Assembly (NCBI RefSeq): GCF_014636175.1
Contig: NZ_BMDW01000009.1
Coordinates: 1-64,000, forward strand
DNA from: Sphingomonas psychrolutea
GTDB lineage: Bacteria; Pseudomonadota; Alphaproteobacteria; Sphingomonadales; Sphingomonadaceae
Direction of reading: 5' to 3'
DNA: 64,000 bases
Numbering within the stretch: position 1 is the first letter of the stretch; every line of letters begins with the position of its first letter. The notes under the pieces are model-generated. The model saw nothing but the letters and a program-made list of their open reading frames with translations, searched no databases and was not told the origin of the DNA. The translations under genes and the position numbers were made by a program. Below are positions 50,723 to 59,927 of the stretch, one piece after another.

Positions 50723-52135
50723 TCACTTTTTCGGCGTGACCGGCCCCATCGTCTCGGGCGCGTCGGCGACAAGAGCGAGCATCGTCGTCCACGCCGCCAC
50801 ATTTTGCCGCAGTTGTTCGGGATCGATGCGGTCGAGCGTATCCTCTGGCGTGTGGTGCCAATCGAAGTATCGCAGACCCGATTGGTTGAGGTCGATCGCG
50901 GGCACCCCGGTCCTGAGCATCGGCCCGACATCGGTCCCGTCACCGCCCACACCGCTGCCGCGCACGATTCCGATCGGGGCGAGCGCGACCGCAAGGCGAT
51001 CCGCGAGAGATTTTGCCGTTTCAGGCAAATTGGTTTCGAAGCGCCACACGCGGTCCGCCCCGAAATCCGATTCCGCGGCCAGCGCGTGCACTTCGCCCGC
51101 ATGCGCCTTGGCATAGGCAATGCCGCCGAAGCCCCCGGTTTCCTCATCCCCGAACCACACGACGCGAATTGTCCGGCGGTGTTTGCCTGCATCCATCAGC
51201 CGCTTGGCGGCGGCAGTCGTAATCGCGACCCCCGACGCGTCGTCGATCGCGCCCGTCCCAAGATCCCAGCTGTCGAGATGCCCGCCGATCAGGATCGTGC
51301 CCGCCGCCGGATCGGTCCCGGGCACTTCGGCCACAACATTGCCCGACAGGCGCGTCGGCGCGACGGTCGGGGTGAGTGTCAGATGCAGCGTGACGGGCTT
51401 TCCAAGCTTGACCATCCGCTCGAGATTCTCGGCATCCGCCACCGACAGTGCTGCCGCCGGGATCGGCGTCACGCCGGGCGCGAAATTGGTGTTCCCGGCA
51501 TGCGGCCCACGCCCGTGATCGGTGCCGATCGAGCGGATCACGATCGCCGCCGCCCCCTTGGTCGCCGCGATGTTTGGCCCGACGAAGCGGGCGGCACCTT
51601 GCGAGCCGTAGCTCGAGCCGTCCTGCGTTGGCTGCATTGCATTGGAGACGAACGCAATCTTCCCCGTCAGGCTGCCGGCGGGGGCAAGCAGCAAATCGTT
51701 GAAGCTCGCGAAATAGGCGACCGGCAGCGTCAGGCCCTCGGGCGGCGTTGCACCCGAATTGCCGAGCGCGGTCAGGCGCAGCGGCTGGGGGTAGGGGGAC
51801 AGGATCTCGGCGGTCTCGGCGCCGCGCACCCAGACGTTCTGCAATGCATAAGGCTCGATCCGCACGTTCTTGAAGCCCAGCGCCTTGAGCTTCGCGACCG
51901 CCCACTGCCGCGCACGTTCCTCTGCCGGGGATCCGTCCGGGCGCGGGCCGATCTCGGTCGTCAGCCCTTCGACGATGTCATAGGCGACATCGTCGGTGAG
52001 CGCCGCGTCGCGCAGCTTCGCGATCGCGGGATCGACTACCGCCGCCGCTGGGGCCGTGCGCTGTGCAAAGGCGGGCGCGGCAAGGAGCGTCGAGGCGAGC
52101 AGGAGCGAAGGGGCGAGGGCACGAAGCTTGGTCAA
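50723..52135 (-). CDS. exported M28 family metallopeptidase
   Basis: A 470-aa zinc aminopeptidase-like protein with signal peptide (LRALAPSLLLASTLLAAPAFA) and an inserted PA domain (about 130-250). The M28 core has zinc ligands in IGGHLDSWDLGTGAIDD (His, Asp), GDEETGGFG (Glu-Glu) and WHHTPEDTLD (His). It is probably a periplasmic peptidase. No ATG fits: the signal peptide begins right after TTG 52135, which overlaps the toxin stop as TTGA and has GGGACC upstream. Confidence 0.92.
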   Translation of the reverse strand: MTKLRALAPSLLLASTLLAAPAFAQRTAPAAAVVDPAIAKLRDAALTDDVAYDIVEGLTTEIGPRPDGSPAEERARQWAVAKLKALGFKNVRIEPYALQNVWVRGAETAEILSPYPQPLRLTALGNSGATPPEGLTLPVAYFASFNDLLLAPAGSLTGKIAFVSNAMQPTQDGSSYGSQGAARFVGPNIAATKGAAAIVIRSIGTDHGRGPHAGNTNFAPGVTPIPAAALSVADAENLERMVKLGKPVTLHLTLTPTVAPTRLSGNVVAEVPGTDPAAGTILIGGHLDSWDLGTGAIDDASGVAITTAAAKRLMDAGKHRRTIRVVWFGDEETGGFGGIAYAKAHAGEVHALAAESDFGADRVWRFETNLPETAKSLADRLAVALAPIGIVRGSGVGGDGTDVGPMLRTGVPAIDLNQSGLRYFDWHHTPEDTLDRIDPEQLRQNVAAWTTMLALVADAPETMGPVTPKK

Positions 52136-52575
52136 GAGTGGGTCCCGTCTGTGTGCAAGGGGTTGATGGCAGCGATACCGAGCGTTGCAGCAGCCCGGAC
52201 TTGGCGGATGTCGGTTGATACCAGTGTAAGCCCGAGGCGTTGCGCGACAGCAATGTGAATCGCATCGGGCAAGCGTAAGCCGAGCGAAAAATCGGCAACC
52301 ATATGCGTGGCGTCGTCGATATCGGCGCTGGTAACGCGTACGAACGTCCATCGGACGGCATAGGCTTTGAACTCGGCAATGAGGCCGTGCACATATTCCG
52401 CGGTGAATTCACCGCTCCTGACGCGGTTTCCCAATGCCGACTGCACCTCACCCCAACAAAAGTCGCTATAGGATGCGGCGGGATCGTCGGCGATCAACCA
52501 ATCCGATATCGCAGTCCATCCGACATCGCTAGCGATCATCGCCACGATTGCGCTGGCGTCGAAAGAGATCTTCAA
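52132..52575 (-). CDS. PIN-domain toxin of a type II toxin-antitoxin pair
   Basis: A 147-aa PIN-fold ribonuclease candidate. KISFDASAIVAM holds the first Asp, and GEVQSALGNRVRSGEF, LRLPDAIHIAVAQRL and TLVSTDIRQV hold further acidic residues of the active site. VapC toxins cleave tRNA or rRNA. It probably starts at TTG 52575, overlapping the antitoxin stop in TTGA. The downstream M28 peptidase gene starts within the toxin stop. Confidence 0.85.
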   Translation of the reverse strand: MKISFDASAIVAMIASDVGWTAISDWLIADDPAASYSDFCWGEVQSALGNRVRSGEFTAEYVHGLIAEFKAYAVRWTFVRVTSADIDDATHMVADFSLGLRLPDAIHIAVAQRLGLTLVSTDIRQVRAAATLGIAAINPLHTDGTHS

Positions 52576-52826
52576 CAATCGTCCTCGTCGCGCATTTCGC
52601 GGATCAGCGCACCGGCGTCCCCGATGCGCAACGGATATTTCGCACGCAGCGCCTCCAGACCCGCCATATCGAACCGTCGTGGCTCGGAGACGACCGTAGG
52701 CGGGGTCGGTGCGATGACAGCCGCCACGACCACGCCATCGCGCACGATCACCACCTCGTCGCCGCGCTCTACCGCTTCGACCAGATCGGCCACGCGCCGG
52801 TCGTCCGAGATGTCGATCCGTTCCAT
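52572..52826 (-). CDS. Phd/YefM-family antitoxin
   Basis: An 84-aa antitoxin. The N-terminal Phd fold (VADLVEAVERGDEVVIVRDG) binds DNA, and a C-terminal tail (EALRAKYPLRIGDAGALIRE) should wrap the toxin. It precedes and overlaps the PIN toxin, the usual order for such pairs. Antitoxin-toxin complexes normally repress their own promoter. Confidence 0.87.
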   Translation of the reverse strand: MERIDISDDRRVADLVEAVERGDEVVIVRDGVVVAAVIAPTPPTVVSEPRRFDMAGLEALRAKYPLRIGDAGALIREMRDEDDC

Positions 52827-52929
52827 GCGAGCAAGCTACCGCACCGCGCCCACGTTGCCAACGCCCCCGCGCATCGCTATCTGCCGCCTCGACATTTCCA
52901 CCCATTCTCTATCCCGGAGCCCGCAGCCG

Positions 52930-54609
52930 ATGGCCGTGCAGTACAGCTATGTGATGAAGGGCCTGACCAAGACCTTCCCCGGTGCCCCCAAGCCGGTGCT
53001 CAACAACATTTCGCTCCAGTTCCTGCCCGACGCGAAGATCGCGATCATCGGGCCGAACGGGTCAGGCAAATCCACGCTGATGAAGATCATGGGCGGGATC
53101 GACCCCGATTTCACCGGCGAGGCCTGGGCCGCCGACGGCATCAAGGTCGGCTATCTGCCGCAGGAGCCAAAACTCGACGAGACCAAAGACGTGATCGGCA
53201 ACGTTCGCGCCGGTGCCGGCCCGATCGGCGGAATGGTCGATCGCTATAACGAGATCGTCGCCATCATGGGCGATCCGCCCGAGGATTGCGATTTCGACGG
53301 CTTGCTCGCCGAAATGGGCGAGTTGCAGGAAAAGATCGACGCGGTCGACGGCTGGAGCCTCGACAACCAGCTCGAAATCGCGATGGAGGCTTTGCGCTGC
53401 CCACCCGGCGACAGTTCCGTCACCAATCTGTCAGGCGGTGAAAAGCGCCGGGTCGCTTTGTGCAAGCTGCTGCTCGAAAAGCCCAACATCCTGCTGCTCG
53501 ACGAGCCGACCAACCATCTCGACGCCGAAAGCGTCGCGTGGCTTGAAAACTATCTGCGCGATTATGTCGGCAACGTGATCCTCGTTACCCACGATCGCTA
53601 CTTCCTCGACAATGTCGTCAATTGGGTGCTCGAGCTCGATCGCGGCCGTTACTACACCTATGAATCGAACTATTCGGGCTATCTTGAAAAGAAGGTCAAG
53701 CGGCTCGAGCAGGAAGATCGCGAGGAGCAGGGCAAGGCCAAGGCGATCTCGGACGAGCTCGCCTGGATGCGTCAAACCCCCAAGGCGCGCCAGACCAAGT
53801 CAAAGGCTCGTATCCGCGCGTTCGACGAATTGATGGAGAAGCAGGAAAACCGCGCGGTCGGCAAGGCGCAGATCCTGATCCAGCTGCCCGAGCGGCTTGG
53901 CGGCAAGGTGATCGAGGCCAAGGGCCTGACCAAGGCGTATGGCGACAAACTGCTGTTCGACAATCTCGACTTCGTCCTGCCGCCGGGCGGGATCGTCGGT
54001 GTGATCGGCCCGAACGGCGCGGGCAAGTCGACCTTATTCAAGCTGATCACCGGGCAAGAACAGCCCGATGGCGGGTCGATCGAAGTCGGCCAGACGGTCA
54101 AGCTCGGTTATGTCGATCAGTCGCGCGACGATCTGACCCCGACCAACACGGTGTGGGAAGAGATTTCGGACAAGCTCGAAATTTTCCGCTTCGGCAAGCA
54201 GGAACTCGGCACGCGCGCTTATGTTGGCGCGTTCAACTTCAAGGGCCAGGACCAGCAGAAAAAGGTTGGTCAGTTGTCGGGCGGTGAGCGCAACCGCGTC
54301 CATCTGGCAAAAATGCTCAAGGAGGGTGGCAACGTCCTCCTGCTCGACGAACCGACCAACGATCTCGACGTCGAAACGCTGCGCGCGCTGGAAGAGGCGC
54401 TCGAGTCGTTCGCGGGTTGCGCCGTGGTGATCAGCCACGATCGCTTCTTCCTCGATCGCCTCGCAACGCATATCCTGGCGTTTGAGGGTGACAGCCATGT
54501 CGAGTGGTTCGAAGGCAATTTCGAGAGCTACGAAGCCGACAAGCGCCGCCGCCTGGGCGATGCGGCGGACCGACCGACCCGGCTGGCGTATAAGAAGCTG
54601 ACGCGGTGA
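52930..54609 (+). CDS. ettA: energy-dependent translational throttle EttA (ABC-F)
   Basis: Ribosome-bound ABC-F ATPase acting on early elongation at low ATP. It is 559 aa with two ABC cassettes: Walker A GPNGSGKST (about 40) and GPNGAGKST (about 360), signatures LSGGEKRR and LSGGERNR, Walker B LLLDEPTNHLDAES and LLLDEPTNDLDVET. The linker carries the P-site interaction motif (EELAWMR-type region KAISDELAWMR). The EttA-type arm lies in the first cassette. The start MAVQYSYVMKGL is the usual EttA N-terminus. Confidence 0.97.
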   Translation: MAVQYSYVMKGLTKTFPGAPKPVLNNISLQFLPDAKIAIIGPNGSGKSTLMKIMGGIDPDFTGEAWAADGIKVGYLPQEPKLDETKDVIGNVRAGAGPIGGMVDRYNEIVAIMGDPPEDCDFDGLLAEMGELQEKIDAVDGWSLDNQLEIAMEALRCPPGDSSVTNLSGGEKRRVALCKLLLEKPNILLLDEPTNHLDAESVAWLENYLRDYVGNVILVTHDRYFLDNVVNWVLELDRGRYYTYESNYSGYLEKKVKRLEQEDREEQGKAKAISDELAWMRQTPKARQTKSKARIRAFDELMEKQENRAVGKAQILIQLPERLGGKVIEAKGLTKAYGDKLLFDNLDFVLPPGGIVGVIGPNGAGKSTLFKLITGQEQPDGGSIEVGQTVKLGYVDQSRDDLTPTNTVWEEISDKLEIFRFGKQELGTRAYVGAFNFKGQDQQKKVGQLSGGERNRVHLAKMLKEGGNVLLLDEPTNDLDVETLRALEEALESFAGCAVVISHDRFFLDRLATHILAFEGDSHVEWFEGNFESYEADKRRRLGDAADRPTRLAYKKLTR

Positions 54610-54613
54610 CGGC

Positions 54614-54985
54614 TCAGCCGGGCAGCCGACAAACGGCTTCGATATTGTTACCATCGGGGTCGAGCACGAAGGCACCATAGTGATTGCTGTCGTACTGCGG
54701 GCGGAGTCCGGGCGCGCCATTGTCGCGCCCGCCCGCCGCGCACGCGGCCGCATGAAATGCCTCGACCATCAGGCGTGATCGTGCGCTCAACGCCAGATGC
54801 AGTTTCCCGCGCGTCGGATCTTCACCAACAATCCAGAACCACGGCCGATCGTCGCCATAGGCTGCGACGTCCGCCCGATCCCGAACGTTCACGAGCCGCG
54901 CGATTCCGAGCGGTGCGAAGGCCGCATCATAAAATGCGCACGATTGCGCGAAATCCGACACGCCGAACGTGACGTGATCGATCAC
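54614..54985 (-). CDS. VOC-family protein
   Basis: A 123-aa glyoxalase-fold protein with two beta-alpha-beta-beta-beta repeats: MIDHVTFGVSDFAQSCAFYD and a C-terminal NHYGAFVLDPDGNNIEAVCR. The metal-ligand positions His4 and Glu near the end are present. The substrate is unknown. It overlaps the upstream Uma2 gene in ATGA. Confidence 0.9.
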   Translation of the reverse strand: MIDHVTFGVSDFAQSCAFYDAAFAPLGIARLVNVRDRADVAAYGDDRPWFWIVGEDPTRGKLHLALSARSRLMVEAFHAAACAAGGRDNGAPGLRPQYDSNHYGAFVLDPDGNNIEAVCRLPG

Positions 54986-55560
54986 AATATTCCGGTATTG
55001 ACCGTCAGGCCGGCAACCGTTGCCGCCTCAATGCGCTCCCCGAAAGCAACCGTGCGCCGTTCTGCATAGCGCTCGGCTACCGGTCCCCACATCTGATGGA
55101 TCACGCGCCCTTCGACATCGACCACCCAATATTCTGCGATACCTGCGTTCGCGTATAGCGGCGTCTTCACGTTCAGGTCATTACGCAACGACGTGTCGGC
55201 AATCTCGATCATCAATCGTACGGTGGATAAGGGCACTGCACCCTTGTCCGGCAAGGTGTCGGCAATAAATATGTCGGGTTGTGGCATACTGAATTCGGCA
55301 AGATCGATCGACCCATCGATCCATGCTTTCGGACCGTCCGCGATCGCATCGCAAGCGTCTGCCAACGCTCGAAACAAGGTAGATTGGACGCGAATGTGGG
55401 GGGCGTGTTGCGCGTTCACGGCAACGATTTTCCCCTCGATCAATTCGGTCTTCGCATATCGGACGAAAGCGCCCGATTCATCCAACAGCTTGTAGTCGCG
55501 CTGCGTGACCCGATAAGGTTCGGGGGCGGTCGACACACTGATGCGTTCTTGCAGCGTCAT
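54982..55560 (-). CDS. Uma2-family (DUF820) putative nuclease
   Basis: A 192-aa PD-(D/E)XK-fold protein. GKIVAVNAQ is followed by QPDIFIADTLPDKG and RLMIEIADTSLRNDLNVKTP, giving the Asp, Glu and Lys of the site, and then YANAGIAEYWVVD, the family hallmark. Uma2 proteins are common in accessory regions and their role is unknown. It is the first gene of a pair with the VOC gene. Confidence 0.92.
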   Translation of the reverse strand: MTLQERISVSTAPEPYRVTQRDYKLLDESGAFVRYAKTELIEGKIVAVNAQHAPHIRVQSTLFRALADACDAIADGPKAWIDGSIDLAEFSMPQPDIFIADTLPDKGAVPLSTVRLMIEIADTSLRNDLNVKTPLYANAGIAEYWVVDVEGRVIHQMWGPVAERYAERRTVAFGERIEAATVAGLTVNTGIL

Positions 55561-55618
55561 GGGACATGTTTATCACGAGCAACAATCGGCATCAAATCTG
55601 GGGGAGAAGGTTTCCCCC

Positions 55619-56020
55619 ATGTGCTTGGGTCTTGCGCTTTTCGCGGGCTTGCTTGCCGTGTATCGCGACGCGGCAGCCTGTGGCGGCGGACTTTTCCGAT
55701 CAGGCCACCGCATTCGCACAGTTCGACGATGCGACGTCCGCGATACCCCATGCTGCCCGCGCCGAACTTGCCGGACGCATCGCGCAGGCGATCTGCTTCG
55801 TGCGCAAACGGCTCGATTCGACGCGCGACCGGTATTACGCCGCCCGTTCCTCGGATCGGCAAAGCAGGGGAATTTTCCCCCGCGCTTTGGCTATCTCGTC
55901 GGCGCCGTGCTGGCAGACCGGATCGGTGCGACCCTAACGCTCGATCGCATGGCCAAATTGCCGCCTGATGCAGTGAAGCTCCGCCCCATAGCGGCGCTCG
56001 CCGCTTATGGCCGCTGCTAG
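55619..56020 (+). pseudogene. decayed secreted protein, probably a DUF2268-like zinc-protease remnant
   Basis: Coding likeness switches frames. Frame A from ATG 55619 gives a signal-like start (MCLGLALFAGLLAVYRDAAA) behind a good GGAGAAGG site. Frame B then gives PVAADFSDQATAFAQFDD...AAR-AELAGRIAQAICFV (about 55680-55860). Frame A resumes with GNFPPRFGYLVGAVLADRIG to the stop at 56020. From memory the pieces resemble the two ends of a sphingomonad DUF2268-like protein. The middle with the HExxH site is absent, so an internal deletion plus two frameshifts is inferred. Confidence 0.55.
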
Positions 56021-56292
56021 GCGGTAAAGCGCTTGGTGAACCCCTTGGGCAAGCGTTCGGTATCGGCGCGCGCCTCGACATGGTCGACGCGCGCGAGCGG
56101 CGGCCCATCGCGGCAGGCGTCGATCAGCGCGGTCATTGCTTCGTCCTCGCCTGCGACCAGCAGTTCGATGCGCCCATCCTTGAGGTTGCGCACCCATCCC
56201 ACCACACCGAGATCCGTTGCCTTGCGCACGACCCAGTCGCGATACCCGGTCTTTTGGACCTTCCCGCTGACAAACACGCGCTGCATCATCAT
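56017..56292 (-). CDS. acyP: acylphosphatase
   Basis: A 91-aa acylphosphatase hydrolysing carboxyl-phosphate bonds. The phosphate-binding Arg18 lies in GKVQKTGYRDW and the catalytic Asn36 in GWVRNLKDG. ELLVAGEDEAM is also typical. Three successive Met codons allow start 56292, 56289 or 56286; AAGGGCGG lies upstream. Its stop overlaps the end of the convergent pseudogene. Confidence 0.94.
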   Translation of the reverse strand: MMMQRVFVSGKVQKTGYRDWVVRKATDLGVVGWVRNLKDGRIELLVAGEDEAMTALIDACRDGPPLARVDHVEARADTERLPKGFTKRFTA

Positions 56293-56427
56293 AATCCGCC
56301 CTTAACCCGCCGCGACGCGAGACCCGCGCGACGATACGTCGTATAGCACCGTCGGATGCAGAACGCGGCGCGGCATATTCGGCGTCCATCGCAAATCACG
56401 CAGTTTCCGTCGCTTATGCAGCACGTT

Positions 56428-56919
56428 TCACGGGTAGCTGATCGCTAAAACCTCGTAGCTGCGCTCTCCCGCTGGAAGCGTTACGCGCCGCACATCGCCA
56501 ATCGCAGCGCCCCGCAGCGCCCGCGCGATCGGTGCGTTCCAGCCGATCCGACCCGCCGTCGCGTCGGTCTCGTCGTCACCGGCCAGCGTCAGGATCCGTT
56601 CGGCATTATCCCCCATATCGTCGACGTCGGCGATTGTGACGGTCGCGCCGAACCAAACGCGGCTGCGGTCGGGCTGGGCGGCGGGATCGATCACCTTTGC
56701 CGCCTTCATCCGCCGCGCAAGGAAGCCGAGCCGCCGGTCGATCTCACGCAGCCGTTTGCGTCCGTAAATATAGTCGCCATTTTCCGAGCGGTCGCCATTC
56801 CCGGCAGCCCAGGAAATGACATCGACCAGCTTCGGCCGTTCCTCGCCGAGCAACTGGCGATACTCCGCGCTCAGCACGGCATAGCCAGCGGGCGTGATGT
56901 AATTGGGTCGGTCGTCCAT
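56428..56919 (-). CDS. greB: transcription elongation factor GreB
   Basis: A 163-aa Gre factor rescuing backtracked RNA polymerase by stimulating transcript cleavage. The N-terminal coiled-coil carries the catalytic acidic tip in GDRSENGDYIYGRKRLREID, and the FKBP-like C-terminal domain contains GRIGWNAPIARALRGAAIGD. The GRKRLREID run favours GreB over GreA. It is 14 bp downstream of the transglycosylase on the same strand. Confidence 0.93.
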   Translation of the reverse strand: MDDRPNYITPAGYAVLSAEYRQLLGEERPKLVDVISWAAGNGDRSENGDYIYGRKRLREIDRRLGFLARRMKAAKVIDPAAQPDRSRVWFGATVTIADVDDMGDNAERILTLAGDDETDATAGRIGWNAPIARALRGAAIGDVRRVTLPAGERSYEVLAISYP

Positions 56920-56933
56920 CGGAGGCGGTACGC

Positions 56934-58937
56934 TCAGCCCGCGGTCCGCTTGCCCAGATACCAGCTCAGCCGATTAGCCCCGGCCGAGCGCGAGCGCTGG
57001 GGGTTCATCAGATCGTAGACCACCGCATTTTCGAGCACGCGCTGCACGTAATTGCGCGTTTCGTAGATCGGGATCGCTTCGATCCAGTCGACCATGTCGA
57101 CGCCGGGCATCCGCGGATCGCCATTGGCGCGCAGCCATTTGTTCACGTTTCCGGGGCCGGCATTATACGCCGCGACCGCGAGCGGATAGCTGCCGAACAG
57201 GCTGTAAATCCGGCGGAAATAGGCCGAGCCGACCATGATGTTGTAATCGGTATCACTGGTCAGTGCCGAGGCGTCGTAGGACAGGCCGAGCTTGGTCGAT
57301 TGCTCTCGCGCGGTGCCCGGCATCAACTGCATCAGTCCGCGCGCGCCGGCATGGCTGATCGCGGCGCGATCGAACTGGCTTTCCTGTCGTGCGATCGCGT
57401 GGATCATCGTCCAGTCGTCCTGGCTCGCGGCGGGGACGCGGACATTGGGGAAGCCGATCGTCGAATAATCGCTGAGCCCGTTCTGCAGCGCGCTGCGCCC
57501 GACCATCACGCCGAGGTCGGGCCGCCCGAGCGTGCGCGAGAGTTCGGTCGCAAGCACATGGTCGCTGTCGCTCTTGGCGTCGATCGCGATCTGGCGGACA
57601 AAGGCGGTCTGGTCCTCCCACGCGCCCGTCGTGCCGAGATATTGCGCGGCGCGCACGGTTTCGCGTGCGTAGAAGGCAGCACGAACCGCGGGGTCGACCG
57701 CACGCAGGATCGGATCGCCGGGTGCTGTCAAAGGTTGGCCGAGCTGCTCGCTCGCCAATTGCCCGTAGAACACGTCGCGGAAGGCGGCGGCGCGTGTGTA
57801 ATAGCCGTTGGCCTCGTCACGCCGCCCGGCGGCCTCGGCCGCGCGTGCTGCCCAATACAGGCCCTTGGCCTGGATCGCCGGGGCTTTTGACCCAGTCGCA
57901 TAGCGCAGGAACGGCGTCACTGCTTCGGCCGGTCGCCCTAGTTGCTTGAGTGCGGTCTGCCCGGCGAGCCAGGTCAAATTGGTATAGTCGTCGCGCTCGC
58001 CATAGGGGCGCGCGGACACGTCGGTGCCGGTCGGATAGGCATCGCCGACCTGTCGTGCGATGTCGTAAGCGAGCGTCGCTTGCCCGTCATGCGCGGCGGC
58101 GTTCGCATTGGTCCACAGCACCTCGAACCATTGGCCGGGGGAGGCGGGCGCGGTCGCCAAGGCCGGACGTTGCGCCAGCGTGCTGCGCGCGCTCATCGAT
58201 GCGCCATTGTTGCGGAACCAGCTTGCCCGGTCGGCGAGCCACCCGGGGTCGGCCATGCCGAGCGCTTGCGTCGTCACCGCACGATCGGACGCGTCGGGCG
58301 CATTGGTCTTGAATGCGAGCCGGGCGGCGAATACCGGCTGGCGCGACGGGCTGGTCAGCGCAAGCTGGCGCTGGGCGGCGGCGGTAGCACCTTGCCACAA
58401 CAGCATATCCATCCGCGCATCCTGATCGGCCGGGGACAGTGCTGTCGCAAAGCTCGTCGCGATCTTCGCTTCATCCGCCACCGACAACGCGCCCGATACC
58501 CAGGCGGCGCGCGCGGCGGCATTGGCCTCCTCACGCGCACCGATCGCCGCCAGCGCTTCGGCAAAGCGTGTCTTGCCCGCACTTGTCAGCGCCGGGAAAC
58601 GCCGGAAGAAGCTGACGGCGCTCGATGGCGACCATCCCGCCGCATCGAGCGATTTTTCTGCCGCGCGCTGCAGTGCCAGTTCGCCCGGCCAGCCGGGATG
58701 CGCGAGCAGGAAACGCGCATAGCTGTCGAACCCATAGCCCGTTCCGGCCGAGAGCGATTTCCATTCCGCGATCGCCGAGGCAAGCGCGGCGTTGCTTGCC
58801 GTCGTGCCCGTCAAAACTTGCGTCGCGCGGCCCCAGCCAAGCTGATCCTGCGCCGCGTCCGAATTGGCACCCAAGGAGATGGCCAGGGTCGAAACCCCTG
58901 CCAGCAGCAACCCCGATTTGATCAAAGATGCAATCAT
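56934..58937 (-). CDS. soluble lytic murein transglycosylase (Slt-like)
   Basis: Periplasmic enzyme cleaving peptidoglycan glycan strands to 1,6-anhydro products, 667 aa. The N-terminal export signal (LIKSGLLLAGVSTLAISLG) is followed by the alpha-helical ring domain (about 30-500) and the SLT catalytic domain. That domain contains IARQESQFDRAAISHAGARG (catalytic Glu near 517), LMQLMPGTARE and VAAYNAGPGNV. Same strand as greB, divergent from dapA by 88 bp. Confidence 0.94.
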   Translation of the reverse strand: MIASLIKSGLLLAGVSTLAISLGANSDAAQDQLGWGRATQVLTGTTASNAALASAIAEWKSLSAGTGYGFDSYARFLLAHPGWPGELALQRAAEKSLDAAGWSPSSAVSFFRRFPALTSAGKTRFAEALAAIGAREEANAAARAAWVSGALSVADEAKIATSFATALSPADQDARMDMLLWQGATAAAQRQLALTSPSRQPVFAARLAFKTNAPDASDRAVTTQALGMADPGWLADRASWFRNNGASMSARSTLAQRPALATAPASPGQWFEVLWTNANAAAHDGQATLAYDIARQVGDAYPTGTDVSARPYGERDDYTNLTWLAGQTALKQLGRPAEAVTPFLRYATGSKAPAIQAKGLYWAARAAEAAGRRDEANGYYTRAAAFRDVFYGQLASEQLGQPLTAPGDPILRAVDPAVRAAFYARETVRAAQYLGTTGAWEDQTAFVRQIAIDAKSDSDHVLATELSRTLGRPDLGVMVGRSALQNGLSDYSTIGFPNVRVPAASQDDWTMIHAIARQESQFDRAAISHAGARGLMQLMPGTAREQSTKLGLSYDASALTSDTDYNIMVGSAYFRRIYSLFGSYPLAVAAYNAGPGNVNKWLRANGDPRMPGVDMVDWIEAIPIYETRNYVQRVLENAVVYDLMNPQRSRSAGANRLSWYLGKRTAG

Positions 58938-59025
58938 GTGGACAGACTATGCCTCCCGTCCGTATTTGTCGCGTATCTTATTCGAAAAATGCGACGGAAT
59001 CCCGTCCCGCAGGAGTATATCAACC

Positions 59026-59910
59026 ATGTTTTCGGGATCGATCCCGGCGCTCGTCACGCCGTTTGCCGCTGACGGCCGTTTCGACGAGGGCGTTTATCGC
59101 GATTTCATCGAGTGGCAGATCGCCGAAGGGTCATCCGCGCTCGTCCCCGTCGGCACCACGGGCGAGGCGGCGACGCTGAGCGCCGAGGAGCATTTTTACA
59201 TCGTTGCGGTGTGCGTCGATCAGACCAAAGGCCGCGTGCCCGTTATCGCCGGTGCTGGATCGAACGACACGCGCGTCGCGATCCACAACATTGCCGCGGC
59301 CAAGGCGGCGGGGGCGGATGCCGCGCTGATGGTGCCGCCCTATTACAATCGCCCCAATCAGGAGGGGATCTTCCGCCATTTCGAGGCGGTCGCCGGATCG
59401 TGCGATTTGCCGATCGTCCTCTACAACGTGCCCGGCCGCACCGTCACCGACATCGCGGTCGAAACCGTCGCACGGATCGCGCAGGAACTCCCGAGCGTGG
59501 TCGGGATCAAGGACGCGACCGGGCAGCTCCAGCGCGTCTCGGGTCAGCGCGCCGGGGCCGGGGCAGGGTTCTGCCAGCTTTCGGGCAATGACGAGACCGC
59601 GCTCGCCTTCAACGCGATGGGCGGGGTCGGCTGCATCTCGGTCACCGCGAATGTCGCGCCACGGCTGTGCGCCGAATTTCAGGCGGCGTGCGCGGGCGGC
59701 GATTACATCGGCGCGCTGGCGCTGCACGACCGGTTGTTCGCGCTGCATCTGGCGCTATTCACCGATGCGTCGCCGGGGCCGGTCAAATATGCGGTGACGC
59801 GGATGCGACCGGGCTTCCCGGAAGCGTTGCGTTTGCCGATGATGTGGCCGAGCGCGGCGAGCCGTGCGGCGGTGGATTCGGCGATGGCCGCGCTTTCACC
59901 GCGACCCTGA
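59026..59910 (+). CDS. dapA: 4-hydroxy-tetrahydrodipicolinate synthase
   Basis: Condenses pyruvate with aspartate semialdehyde in lysine and diaminopimelate synthesis. It is 294 aa: PVGTTGEAATLS (Thr44-Thr45 type motif), the Tyr in VLYNVPGRT (about 134) and the Schiff-base Lys in VVGIKDATGQ (about 162). AGGAG precedes ATG 59026. Upstream in-frame codons overlap the transglycosylase on the other strand. Confidence 0.97.
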   Translation: MFSGSIPALVTPFAADGRFDEGVYRDFIEWQIAEGSSALVPVGTTGEAATLSAEEHFYIVAVCVDQTKGRVPVIAGAGSNDTRVAIHNIAAAKAAGADAALMVPPYYNRPNQEGIFRHFEAVAGSCDLPIVLYNVPGRTVTDIAVETVARIAQELPSVVGIKDATGQLQRVSGQRAGAGAGFCQLSGNDETALAFNAMGGVGCISVTANVAPRLCAEFQAACAGGDYIGALALHDRLFALHLALFTDASPGPVKYAVTRMRPGFPEALRLPMMWPSAASRAAVDSAMAALSPRP

Positions 59911-59927
59911 CAAAATAGGAGCGGGAC

